Assembly: GCF_001488575.1 (NCBI RefSeq) | Contig: NZ_LN831302.1 | Span: 2,418,001 to 2,482,000 of the forward strand | From: Halobacterium hubeiense | GTDB taxonomy: Archaea; Halobacteriota; Halobacteria; Halobacteriales; Halobacteriaceae | DNA length: 64,000 nucleotides | Reading direction: 5' to 3' | Shown here: one piece after another, positions 26,776 through 33,484 of the stretch | Position numbering within the stretch: the first letter of the stretch is position 1 | How the letters are laid out: every line of letters starts with the position of its first letter | Made by a program: the position numbers and the translations under genes | The notes under the pieces: model-generated | Databases searched by the model: none | Told to the model about the DNA's origin: nothing | The model's input: the letters and a program-made list of their open reading frames with translations, nothing else

Positions 26776-27147
26776 CTACTGGCGGGCGGGCGGCTCGTCG
26801 CGGACGATTTTCCCGAGGAGGTCGCGGTTGTCCGCGCCCCAGCGGTAGAGGTGCTCGCGGAGTTCCACGTAGCCCGGCACCTCGCGGAGCGCGCCGAAGA
26901 CCGGCGCGAGCACCGGGAAGTCGTGGGCGAGCGTGTGCTCGATGGCAGCGCCCGCAGAGTAGACGGCGTCGTCGGTGAGCAGGTGCGCGGAGCGCTCGTA
27001 GTCGGCGGGGAGGCGCGCGAGCTGGTCGGGGGAGAGCTCGGAGAACCCCACGATTTCGACGTCGCCGTGACGCTCGGCGAAGTGCGCACACCACGTGCAG
27101 AACCCGCAGTCGTCGTCGAAGACGAGCCGGGGCGGATGCTCGGTCAT
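26776..27147 (-). CDS. DCC-type thiol-disulfide oxidoreductase-like protein (DUF393)
   Basis: 123 residues. The family signature DDDCGFCTWCAHF near the N-terminus gives the D-x-x-C-x-x-C redox motif (here with an additional Cys), and a later GAAIEHTLAHDFPVLAPVF matches the helical half. DUF393 proteins are thioredoxin-like in pattern; their substrates are unknown. It converges directly on the amidotransferase gene (adjacent stops). Confidence 0.88.
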   Translation of the reverse strand: MTEHPPRLVFDDDCGFCTWCAHFAERHGDVEIVGFSELSPDQLARLPADYERSAHLLTDDAVYSAGAAIEHTLAHDFPVLAPVFGALREVPGYVELREHLYRWGADNRDLLGKIVRDEPPARQ

Positions 27148-27190
27148 GCCCGCGACTACGAACCGGGGGACAAGAAAGCCGTCGGCCGCG

Positions 27191-27700
27191 TCAGTCGAAG
27201 CGCCCGGTGACCGCGCCGCAGGCCTCGCAGACGGCGTGAATCTCGCTGTGGTCGTCCGCGAGCTCGATTTCCTGGGTGGTCGTCTCGCCGCAGTCCTCGC
27301 ACTCGCGGAGAATCTCGGTGTCGCCGGCGTCCTGGGGCGCGCCGACTGCGAGCGCGCGCACGCGCTCGTCGCCGCGGTTGACGCCGCGCTGGAACTCGCC
27401 CGGCCCGAAGCGCACGAGCTCGCCCGCGCTCACTTCGACTTCCTCGGTGCTGGCGGGCTCCTCGTCGGGGTCGGCGGCCTGCTGGACGTCCAGCGTCTCG
27501 AAGGTGACCGTCCCGTCGAGCACGTGGAATATCTCCTCCTGGTTCTGGTGGCTGTGGAGGCCGTAGGAGAAGCTGTCGCCGGCGTCCAGTTCGTAGTAGT
27601 TGAGCGCGGCGTCGGCGACGCCGAGCGCGTCCGTCAGCGGGACGTTGTGGTCGGCGGGCCCCATCCGGGAGTCGAGGTCGTCGAGGCGGACTTTCCGCAT
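27191..27700 (-). CDS. Cupin-domain protein with C-terminal zinc ribbon
   Basis: 169 residues. The cupin core has motif 1 around SYGLHSHQNQEEIFHVLDG and motif 2 around VRFGPGEFQRGVNRG. A second module follows with two CxxC pairs, CEDCGE and CEACGA, forming a zinc ribbon (about residues 127-165). The His pattern in motif 1 supports metal binding. Ligand and reaction are unknown. Start ATG 27700 (MRKVRLDDLDSRMGPAD) is preferred over an upstream in-frame ATG that lacks family similarity. Confidence 0.87.
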   Translation of the reverse strand: MRKVRLDDLDSRMGPADHNVPLTDALGVADAALNYYELDAGDSFSYGLHSHQNQEEIFHVLDGTVTFETLDVQQAADPDEEPASTEEVEVSAGELVRFGPGEFQRGVNRGDERVRALAVGAPQDAGDTEILRECEDCGETTTQEIELADDHSEIHAVCEACGAVTGRFD

Positions 27701-27735
27701 GGACGGTGGGACGCCGCGAGTTCGGATAAGCCTGA

Positions 27736-28113
<378 letters not shown>

Positions 28114-28151
28114 GGAGGACTCGTTGGGCGGGCGGGACCGCTGCGGGGACG

Positions 28152-28313
28152 CTACGACCGTTCGATTTCGAGCTGCTCTCGGAGCTGCTGGAGGGCCTCG
28201 TTGTCGGAAAGCTCGTCGAGCCGCTCCTGGAAGTGCTCCTCGCAGACGCCGACCTTCAGGCCGCCCTTCTCGACGGTGAGGTCCGCGTCCCGGTCGCAGT
28301 AGTGACACTGCAT
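28152..28313 (-). CDS. Small zinc-binding protein (DUF6757-like)
   Basis: 53 residues, MQCHYCDRDADLTVEKGGLK, then GVCEEHFQERLDELSD. A CxxC knuckle at 3-6 and a C-x-x-H pair (CEEH) could bind one zinc. The same layout and length define a conserved haloarchaeal family (DUF6757). The function is unknown. It is too short for most gene callers but has a coherent codon pattern on this strand. Confidence 0.83.
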   Translation of the reverse strand: MQCHYCDRDADLTVEKGGLKVGVCEEHFQERLDELSDNEALQQLREQLEIERS

Positions 28314-28374
28314 ACGCCTCGCTTGGGCCCACAGCTACCTGAACCTCACGGCACCGGCACGCGCCCGTCAGCGC

Positions 28375-29175
28375 TCAGAGTCGCGCGCGGACGTCGGCGT
28401 AGGCGGCCTCGTCGAGGCCCTCGACGCCGAGTTCGCGGCCGTGGGCGTCGGTCCCGCCGGTCGCGAGGAGGTCGTGCTCGTCGATGGCGGCCTCGACGAG
28501 CGCGCGGCCGTCGTCGGCGGGGTCGTCGCCGACTGGTCGGTCGTAGGGGTAGTGGAGTTCGACGGCGTCGAGCGCGTCACAGCGCGCGAGCGCGGCCTCC
28601 GGGTCGGGGTAGCGAAGGGGGTGTGCGAGGCCGACGACGCCGCAGGCGTCGGTGAGTAGTTCGACGCCCGTCTCGAAGTCGGGGACGTCGCGGGCGACGA
28701 AGCAGGGGCCGTCGTTGCCGATGAGGTCCGCGAACACCGCGTCGGGCACCTCGTAGTCGGTGTCGGGGTGGGCGACGACGCTGCGGGCGACGTGCGGGCG
28801 GCCCAGTCCCTCGCGGGGTTCGACGTCGAGCGTGACGCCGAGTTCGCTTTCGACGTTCTCGATGATGGCGCGGCCGCGGGCGACGCGGTCGCGCTGGATG
28901 CGCTCGGTCTTGGCGACGAGGTCGTCGGTGGGGGTGACGCCGTAGCCGAGGAGGTCGAGGCGCTGGTCGCCGGCCTCGACGCGGAGTTCGATGCCGGCGA
29001 CGACCTCGACGCCGCCGCGCTCCTCGACGGGCGCGCGGAAGCCGGGGTGGATGCGGTCGTGGTCGGTGACCGCGACGGCGCTGACGCCGGCTTCGCGGGC
29101 GGCCGCGGGCACCTCGTCGAGCGTGAGCGTGCCGTCGGAGTGCTGGGTGTGGACGTGGAGGTCCGCGTAGACCAT
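28375..29175 (-). CDS. PHP-domain metal-dependent phosphoesterase
   Basis: 266 residues. The PHP metal ligands are evident: YADLHVHTQHSDG at the N-terminus, VAVTDHDRIH, GIELRV and the C-terminal ATGGTDAHGRELG. Stand-alone PHP proteins of this length hydrolyse phosphoesters (for example histidinol-phosphate-like or nucleoside 3',5'-bisphosphates). The start MVYADLHVHT is preferred; the eight extra upstream residues do not match the family. Confidence 0.9.
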   Translation of the reverse strand: MVYADLHVHTQHSDGTLTLDEVPAAAREAGVSAVAVTDHDRIHPGFRAPVEERGGVEVVAGIELRVEAGDQRLDLLGYGVTPTDDLVAKTERIQRDRVARGRAIIENVESELGVTLDVEPREGLGRPHVARSVVAHPDTDYEVPDAVFADLIGNDGPCFVARDVPDFETGVELLTDACGVVGLAHPLRYPDPEAALARCDALDAVELHYPYDRPVGDDPADDGRALVEAAIDEHDLLATGGTDAHGRELGVEGLDEAAYADVRARL

Positions 29176-29305
29176 ACGTAGAGGGTGGGACGCCGCCACC
29201 TAAACGAACTGGTGTGACTCGTCGTGGGATACAATGGCCCTTAGACAAATTAAATTCTTCACTATCGTTCATGGGTAACGTACTTGTGTATCGTGAAAGT
29301 TCGTG

Positions 29306-29596
29306 ATGTTGATGACGCTCCGAGAGACCGCCGACGTCCTCGCGTCGCAGAGCTACCCGCTGACCGCCGACGAGCTGGCCGACCGAATCGGGGACCACGA
29401 GCTCTCCCACCCCGACGGCTCCGAGAGCCTCGAATCCGTCATCGAGCGCACCGGCGAGTCGCGCTTCGAGGACGCACAGGACGCGACGTTCGCGGTGTAC
29501 AGCGCGCTCGACGCCGGGGCGGTCGGCCGCGTCGGGTACAGCGACCGCGACCCCACGCCGATGGGGACGGACGGCCCCGGGCAAGTGTCGTTCTGA
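29306..29596 (+). CDS. DUF5789-like haloarchaeal protein
   Basis: 96 residues. The pattern ASQSYPLTADELADRIGDHE near the start and AVGRVGYSDRDP near the end matches the haloarchaeal DUF5789 family; a second, longer member lies at 55630-56013. The family resembles small winged-helix-like helical proteins of unknown role. GTG 29303 and ATG 29312 are alternative starts. The 127-bp upstream gap contains AATTAAATTC (29247-29256) and a further GTGTATCG box nearer the start. Confidence 0.72.
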   Translation: MLMTLRETADVLASQSYPLTADELADRIGDHELSHPDGSESLESVIERTGESRFEDAQDATFAVYSALDAGAVGRVGYSDRDPTPMGTDGPGQVSF

Positions 29597-29661
29597 CCGC
29601 GCGATACCTGAACGTCCGTTACATTCTTAATCACAAACTTCCAAGGGTGGGTGTAGTTACC

Positions 29662-29835
29662 ATGTCAATGGGTGCCTATGACGAGGCCGAGCACGAGCGC
29701 CGCGAAGCGAAGACCAACAACGTCGAGGTCGCCGACGACGACACCCGCACGACCTACGAGGGCTCCGTGGAGTTCGAGGACGGGGACTCCGCGGAGGACC
29801 TCATCGACCAGTTCCAGCAGCTGCAGTCGAACTAG
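29662..29835 (+). CDS. DUF5786-like small acidic protein
   Basis: 57 residues, MSMGAYDEAEHERREAKTNN to LIDQFQQLQSN. The opening and the TTYEGSVEFEDGDSAEDL segment are hallmarks of the haloarchaeal DUF5786 family. It is nearly all charged and probably helical, with no catalytic motif. TTACATTCTTAATC (29621-29634) about 30 nt upstream is the likely TATA region. Its stop overlaps the end of the convergent membrane protein gene by 4 bp. Confidence 0.85.
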   Translation: MSMGAYDEAEHERREAKTNNVEVADDDTRTTYEGSVEFEDGDSAEDLIDQFQQLQSN

Positions 29836-30542
29836 CCGTCCTGTTTTATCGCGAGCAGCGACCCCGTAGCGACGAGCACGACCGCGGCGACGTGGCCGGC
29901 GACGGCGACCGCCAGCGGCGGGTGCGTCCACACGAACGGCAACAGCACCGACTGGAGCGCGCCGAACGCCAGTGTCCGCCGGTCGACCGCGCGCACGACG
30001 GCGGCGGTGTCGGCGTCGAACTCGTAGGAGAGCGAGCGCCACAGCGCGACGACCGCCGCCCACCAGCCCGTGCCGATGCGGTAGCAGACGTCCCACAGCA
30101 CGAGCAGCGCGAACGCCGCCGGCAGCACGGGCGGCCGCTCGCCGAGCAGCGCCGCGAACAGCGTCGCACCGTCCCGCGGGTCGTAGACGAACAGGTACGT
30201 GAGCAGGGCGACGTACGCGACGACGCCCAGCACCACCTCGATGCTGGACGCGAACAGCAGCCGCCGGTAGCGCACCGGCACGCCCGCGTTGCGGGCTTGG
30301 CGGCCGATGGAGAGCATGAACGCGCTCCCCGCGGCAGCGACGGCGACGGCCGCAGTGCCCGGAACGACGGTGCCGGGGAGGTCGTACGCGAACGCGAGCG
30401 CGAGCAACACCGCCTCGAAGCCCGCGAACTGGACGAGGACAGCAGTGCGGTCGGAGACCTCGACGCCGGGAATCGCGCCGACGATGCTCTCGTACACCCA
30501 CGCCTCGCCGTAGACCGCCTGCGTCCGGTCGCCGTCACCCAT
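29832..30542 (-). CDS. Haloarchaeal integral membrane protein of unknown function (DUF7530-like)
   Basis: 236 residues with five to six hydrophobic helices (for example AVLLALAFAYDLPGTVV, SSIEVVLGVVAYVALLTYLFV, AFALLVLWDVCYRI). No catalytic motif is seen. The conserved cytoplasmic stretches YRIGTGWWAAVVALWRSL and RAVDRRTLAFG suggest a lineage-specific family. It starts 8 bp inside the end of the upstream epimerase-like gene, so the two form an operon and may act together at the membrane. Confidence 0.7.
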   Translation of the reverse strand: MGDGDRTQAVYGEAWVYESIVGAIPGVEVSDRTAVLVQFAGFEAVLLALAFAYDLPGTVVPGTAAVAVAAAGSAFMLSIGRQARNAGVPVRYRRLLFASSIEVVLGVVAYVALLTYLFVYDPRDGATLFAALLGERPPVLPAAFALLVLWDVCYRIGTGWWAAVVALWRSLSYEFDADTAAVVRAVDRRTLAFGALQSVLLPFVWTHPPLAVAVAGHVAAVVLVATGSLLAIKQDG

Positions 30543-31437
30543 CGACGGCCTCCCCGTACTCGCGGAGCGCGCGCTTGGCGGCGTCCTCGAACGGCGTCAG
30601 TTCGACGGGGAGCACGTCCCTGATGCCGTGGTCGGTGACGACGACGGGGTTTTTCAGGCCGTGAATCAGGGGGTGGGCGACGGACTTCGGCACGTCGGTC
30701 ACGAGGTCCACCCAGTACGTCGAGAGCCGCGGCGAGAGCACGGGAATCGGGAGGACGAGCAGGCGCTTGCCCGCGAGTTCGGCGGTGCGTTCGAGCATCG
30801 TCTCGTAGGACAGCACCTGCGGCCCGCCGACCTCGTAGGTCTCGCCGGCGGTCTCGGGGTGGTCGAGGACGCCGACAAGGTAGGCGACGACGTCCCGGAC
30901 GGCGATGGGCTGGCAGGGCGTGCGCACCCACTGCGGAGTCACCATCACGGGGAGCTTGTCGACGAGCTGATAGACCATCTCGAAGCCCGCGCTGCCGGCG
31001 CCGACGATGACGGCGGCGCGCAGGGTCGTAAGGTCGAAGGCGGCGTCCGCGAGCACGGCCTCGACCTCGCGGCGGGAGGCGAGGTGCGGGGAGAGGTCGT
31101 CGCCGGTCTCCCCGAGGCCGCCGAGGTAGACCACCCGGGAGACGCCGGCAGCGTCCGCGCCCGCCGCGAAGTTCCGGGCGGCGCGGCGGTCGCGCTCGGC
31201 GAAGTCACCGCCCGACCCCATCGAGTGCACGAGGTAGTAGGCGGCGTCGACGCCGTCGAAGACGCCGGCCAGCGAGGCTTCGTCGAGCAGGTCGCCAGTG
31301 ACCACCTCGACGCCCTCGGGCGCGTCGTAGCGCTGAGGGTCGCGGACGAGCGCCCGGACGTCGTGGCCGGCGGCGACGAGTTCGGGAACGAGGTGCCCGC
31401 CGACGAAGCCGGTAGCACCCGTGACGAGCACGCGCAT
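30535..31437 (-). CDS. NAD(P)-binding atypical SDR (NDUFA9/complex I-type epimerase-like)
   Basis: 300 residues. The Rossmann fingerprint VTGATGFVGGHLV at the N-terminus is followed by DLLDEASL and YYLVHSM. The usual YxxxK catalytic pair of classical SDRs is replaced by the atypical pattern around VVYLGGLGE. The C-terminal part (GGPQVLSYETMLERTAELAG) matches the SDR_a5/NDUFA9-like group that binds NAD(P)H structurally. It is first in an operon with the overlapping membrane protein gene. Confidence 0.85.
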   Translation of the reverse strand: MRVLVTGATGFVGGHLVPELVAAGHDVRALVRDPQRYDAPEGVEVVTGDLLDEASLAGVFDGVDAAYYLVHSMGSGGDFAERDRRAARNFAAGADAAGVSRVVYLGGLGETGDDLSPHLASRREVEAVLADAAFDLTTLRAAVIVGAGSAGFEMVYQLVDKLPVMVTPQWVRTPCQPIAVRDVVAYLVGVLDHPETAGETYEVGGPQVLSYETMLERTAELAGKRLLVLPIPVLSPRLSTYWVDLVTDVPKSVAHPLIHGLKNPVVVTDHGIRDVLPVELTPFEDAAKRALREYGEAVDG

Positions 31438-31461
31438 ACCGGACCGTGGGCCCGCGGCCGC

Positions 31462-32331
31462 TTAACTGTCGAGGGCGTCCCAGCCGGGGGTCGAAGGTGC
31501 GCCCCGCGCTTCCTCGACGGGGTCGCCGAGTTCCGGGTCGGGGTCGTCGCGGGCCGCGCGCTCGCGCCACTCGCGGGCGGCGGCACCCACCCACGACTCG
31601 GCGTTCACGGCGGTCTCGTAGGCCCGCTCGCGCTTGTTCGGCTCGACGGCGGTGGTGCCGGGCGCACTCGCGGCGGCGACGGCGACGAAGCGCGCGCGGT
31701 CCGCCGGAGTGAGGTCGCCGGCGACCAACCTATCGAAAAAGCCGGCTTCGAGGTCCGCGGGGTCGGGGTACGCGAACACCTTCTCGCCGACCGCCTGCGG
31801 GCCGAACAGTAGCGAGGACTGCTCCTCGGGGGGTTCGTCGTCGAGCAGGCGGTCGCCGCCGACGTGGCGCTCGACGCGCTCGCACTCCGCGTCCACGTCG
31901 AGCGCGAGGTTGTGGCCGGGGTACTCCGCGCACTCCTCGGGGTAGGCGTCGGTGTCGTGGATGCGACACTGCAGGGTCTCGGGGTCGAGGAACGCGCACG
32001 CGGGGAGCCACGACGCGTCGGCGTCGAAGGGCGCGACCGGCTTCGGGAGCTTCCGGACGCCGACGAAGAACGCGGGCTTCCCGGCGATGGCGGCGACCTC
32101 GCGGCCGTCGATTTCGACGCTCGGGCCGTCCCGGGCTGCCCAGAGCCGGGGCGTGAGCGCGTCCGCGAGGCCCGCGTCGAGGAACGCGCGTACGTCCTCG
32201 CGGGTGAGCGGCACGAGGTTGTATGTGTCGTCCAGCGGGCGCTGGGGGCCGCGGCGCTCGTGGTCGGGGACGTCCGCGAGCGGGCGCCAGTCCACGCAGC
32301 AGCCGGCGCAGTTCTCGCAGTCGACCTCCAT
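31462..32331 (-). CDS. YkgJ-type cysteine cluster protein
   Basis: 289 residues. The N-terminal CENCAGCCVDWRPL and later Cys residues (ACAFLDPETLQCRIHDTDAY, ECAEYPGHN) form the CxxCxxCC...C...C pattern of the YkgJ/UPF0153 family, believed to bind zinc or an Fe-S centre. The remaining sequence is lineage-specific. The start is the first ATG and immediately precedes the Cys cluster. It diverges from the DUF7561-like zinc protein with 58 bp between them. Confidence 0.87.
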   Translation of the reverse strand: MEVDCENCAGCCVDWRPLADVPDHERRGPQRPLDDTYNLVPLTREDVRAFLDAGLADALTPRLWAARDGPSVEIDGREVAAIAGKPAFFVGVRKLPKPVAPFDADASWLPACAFLDPETLQCRIHDTDAYPEECAEYPGHNLALDVDAECERVERHVGGDRLLDDEPPEEQSSLLFGPQAVGEKVFAYPDPADLEAGFFDRLVAGDLTPADRARFVAVAAASAPGTTAVEPNKRERAYETAVNAESWVGAAAREWRERAARDDPDPELGDPVEEARGAPSTPGWDALDS

Positions 32332-32389
32332 ACTGGAAGGTCGAGCGCGCGAGCCGAAAGGGTTTGCCCGCGGAGCGCGAACTGAAGGT

Positions 32390-32647
32390 ATGAGCGAGCG
32401 CTGTGAGGGCTGCGGGGACAGCGTCCGGGTCGCCGGCGGCATCGGCGACATCTGGACGATGGACCCCACGGGGACCGGCGGGATGACGCTGGAGTTCACC
32501 GACGTTCAGGAGTCGCAGAGCGACTCCTGCAGCCCATCAGAAGCGCGAAGCGATTCTGAGGACGACCCCGAGTTCTTCCTCTGTTTCGACTGCATCGACG
32601 CGCTCCCGGACGAGCCGAGCGCGGGCGACGTGGCGGCGCTGGATTAG
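32390..32647 (+). CDS. DUF7561-like small zinc protein with an in-frame palindromic insertion
   Basis: 85 residues. The first CxxC knuckle (ERCEGCGDSV) and the second (FFLCFDCIDALPDEP) define a one-zinc fold as in haloarchaeal DUF7561 proteins. Between them, residues ~40-56 (VQESQSDSCSPSEARSDSE) are encoded by two consecutive hairpin-forming repeats: a perfect CAGGAGTCGC-AGA-GCGACTCCTG (32507-32529) and an imperfect CAGAAGCG/CGATTCTG (32538-32558). The block is about 51 nt and keeps the frame, so it looks like an inserted mini-repeat. It overlaps the end of the convergent regulator gene by 4 bp. Confidence 0.75.
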   Translation: MSERCEGCGDSVRVAGGIGDIWTMDPTGTGGMTLEFTDVQESQSDSCSPSEARSDSEDDPEFFLCFDCIDALPDEPSAGDVAALD

Positions 32648-32877
32648 TCGAGGTCGGAGACGGTCGCGTCGAGGTCGATTTCGGGGTCGAACAGCGCCTC
32701 GACCGAGACCTCGAAGAACGCCGCGAGCTTGAACACGAGTTCGACGGAGGGGTCGTAGCGGTCGCCCTCGACGGCGTTGATGGTCTGACGGGTCACTCCG
32801 ACGCGCTCGGCGAGCTCGCGCTGGCTGATGTCGTGGCGCTCGCGGTGCTCGCGTAGCGAGTTCTCCACTGCGGTCAC
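32644..32877 (-). CDS. XRE-family helix-turn-helix regulator
   Basis: 77 residues. The Cro/CI-type HTH is clear: DISQRELAERVGVTRQTINA followed by VEGDRYDPSVELVFKLAAF. This compact type is common beside small membrane proteins in archaea. GTG 32877 overlaps the TGA of the upstream DUF2178 gene (GTGA), indicating translational coupling; GTG 32868 is an alternative. The two palindromes in the operon promoter (33365-33407) are its most likely binding sites, giving autorepression. Confidence 0.87.
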   Translation of the reverse strand: MTAVENSLREHRERHDISQRELAERVGVTRQTINAVEGDRYDPSVELVFKLAAFFEVSVEALFDPEIDLDATVSDLD

Positions 32878-33266
32878 CTCCGCCGCCGGACGGCGAACAG
32901 CAGCCCCGCGTACGTGAGGTACAGCGCCGCGACGCCGAACGCGATAGCGCGGGCGCCCGGCCCCCACTCGAAGTGGCCGAGCCCCCACGCGAGGGTGAGC
33001 GCGGGGAACACGACGGCGGACGCCCAGCCGAAGACGGTCAGCGTGAGCTGGGCGGCTTCCTCGGCGATGGCTTCGTCGCGCTCGTCGAAGACGGTCGTGT
33101 CCGCGCGGAACTGGACGGCGACGACGCCGACCATGGCGACGGCGTAGACGCCGACGCCGACGAGCGGCTGATTCAGCACGGTGAACGCGGCGAGCGCGAG
33201 GCCGGCGACGGCGGCCAGGACGCCGACGGTCCGGCGGACGTTCCGCGGGTCGGCAAAGGCGTTCAC
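32874..33266 (-). CDS. DUF2178-like membrane protein
   Basis: 130 residues with four hydrophobic segments: VGVLAAVAGLALAAFTVL, GVGVYAVAMVGVVAVQF, TVFGWASAVVFPALTLAWGL and AIAFGVAALYLTYAGLLF. The cytoplasmic loop DTTVFDERDEAIAEEAAQLT is the characteristic DUF2178 motif. It starts at GTG 33266, overlapping the TGA of a preceding 23-codon ORF, and ends overlapping the regulator's GTG. DUF2178 proteins are regularly paired with XRE regulators; the signal sensed is unknown. Confidence 0.85.
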   Translation of the reverse strand: MNAFADPRNVRRTVGVLAAVAGLALAAFTVLNQPLVGVGVYAVAMVGVVAVQFRADTTVFDERDEAIAEEAAQLTLTVFGWASAVVFPALTLAWGLGHFEWGPGARAIAFGVAALYLTYAGLLFAVRRRR

Positions 33267-33334
33267 GGGCGACTCACCCCGGGGAGCGCGGCGGTTCCTG
33301 CGGGCGGTGCGGGCGTGGCGTGGGTTCCGAACAT
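33263..33334 (-). CDS. Possible 23-residue micropeptide at head of the DUF2178-XRE operon
   Basis: ATG 33334 is preceded by a strong Shine-Dalgarno GAGGTGA (complement of 33340-33346, 5-nt spacing), the best in the window. The ORF encodes MFGTHATPAPPAGTAAL and six further residues, then stops at TGA overlapping the DUF2178 GTG (GTGA). The same coupling recurs between DUF2178 and the regulator. The peptide has no recognised similarity; it may be a coupling leader rather than a functional protein. Confidence 0.5.
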   Translation of the reverse strand: MFGTHATPAPPAGTAALPGVSRP

Positions 33335-33364
33335 CTGGGTCACCTCGAACGCCCCGTAAAGAGT

Positions 33365-33407
33365 GTTTTACGGTAAAACGTCTTTGACACTGTAAAATAA
33401 GTTTTAC
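33365..33407 (-). promoter_or_regulatory. Twin palindromic operators over the promoter of the DUF2178-XRE operon
   Basis: GTTTTAC-G-GTAAAAC (33365-33379) and GTAAAA-TAAG-TTTTAC (33392-33407) are perfect palindromes sharing the same half-site, with centres 27-28 bp apart. On the minus strand the second contains the likely TATA (CTTATTTTA) and the first covers the expected transcription start. A further half-site CGTAAA lies at 33355-33360. Occupancy would block TBP/TFB and the polymerase, which is consistent with autorepression by the operon's HTH protein. Confidence 0.72.
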
Positions 33408-33484
33408 GGCGGTGCGGGTGTGGGGCGCTCGCGGGTCGGCGTCGAGCGGTGGCGTTAACCCCCCGGCGCGCCTGCCATCGAGCA

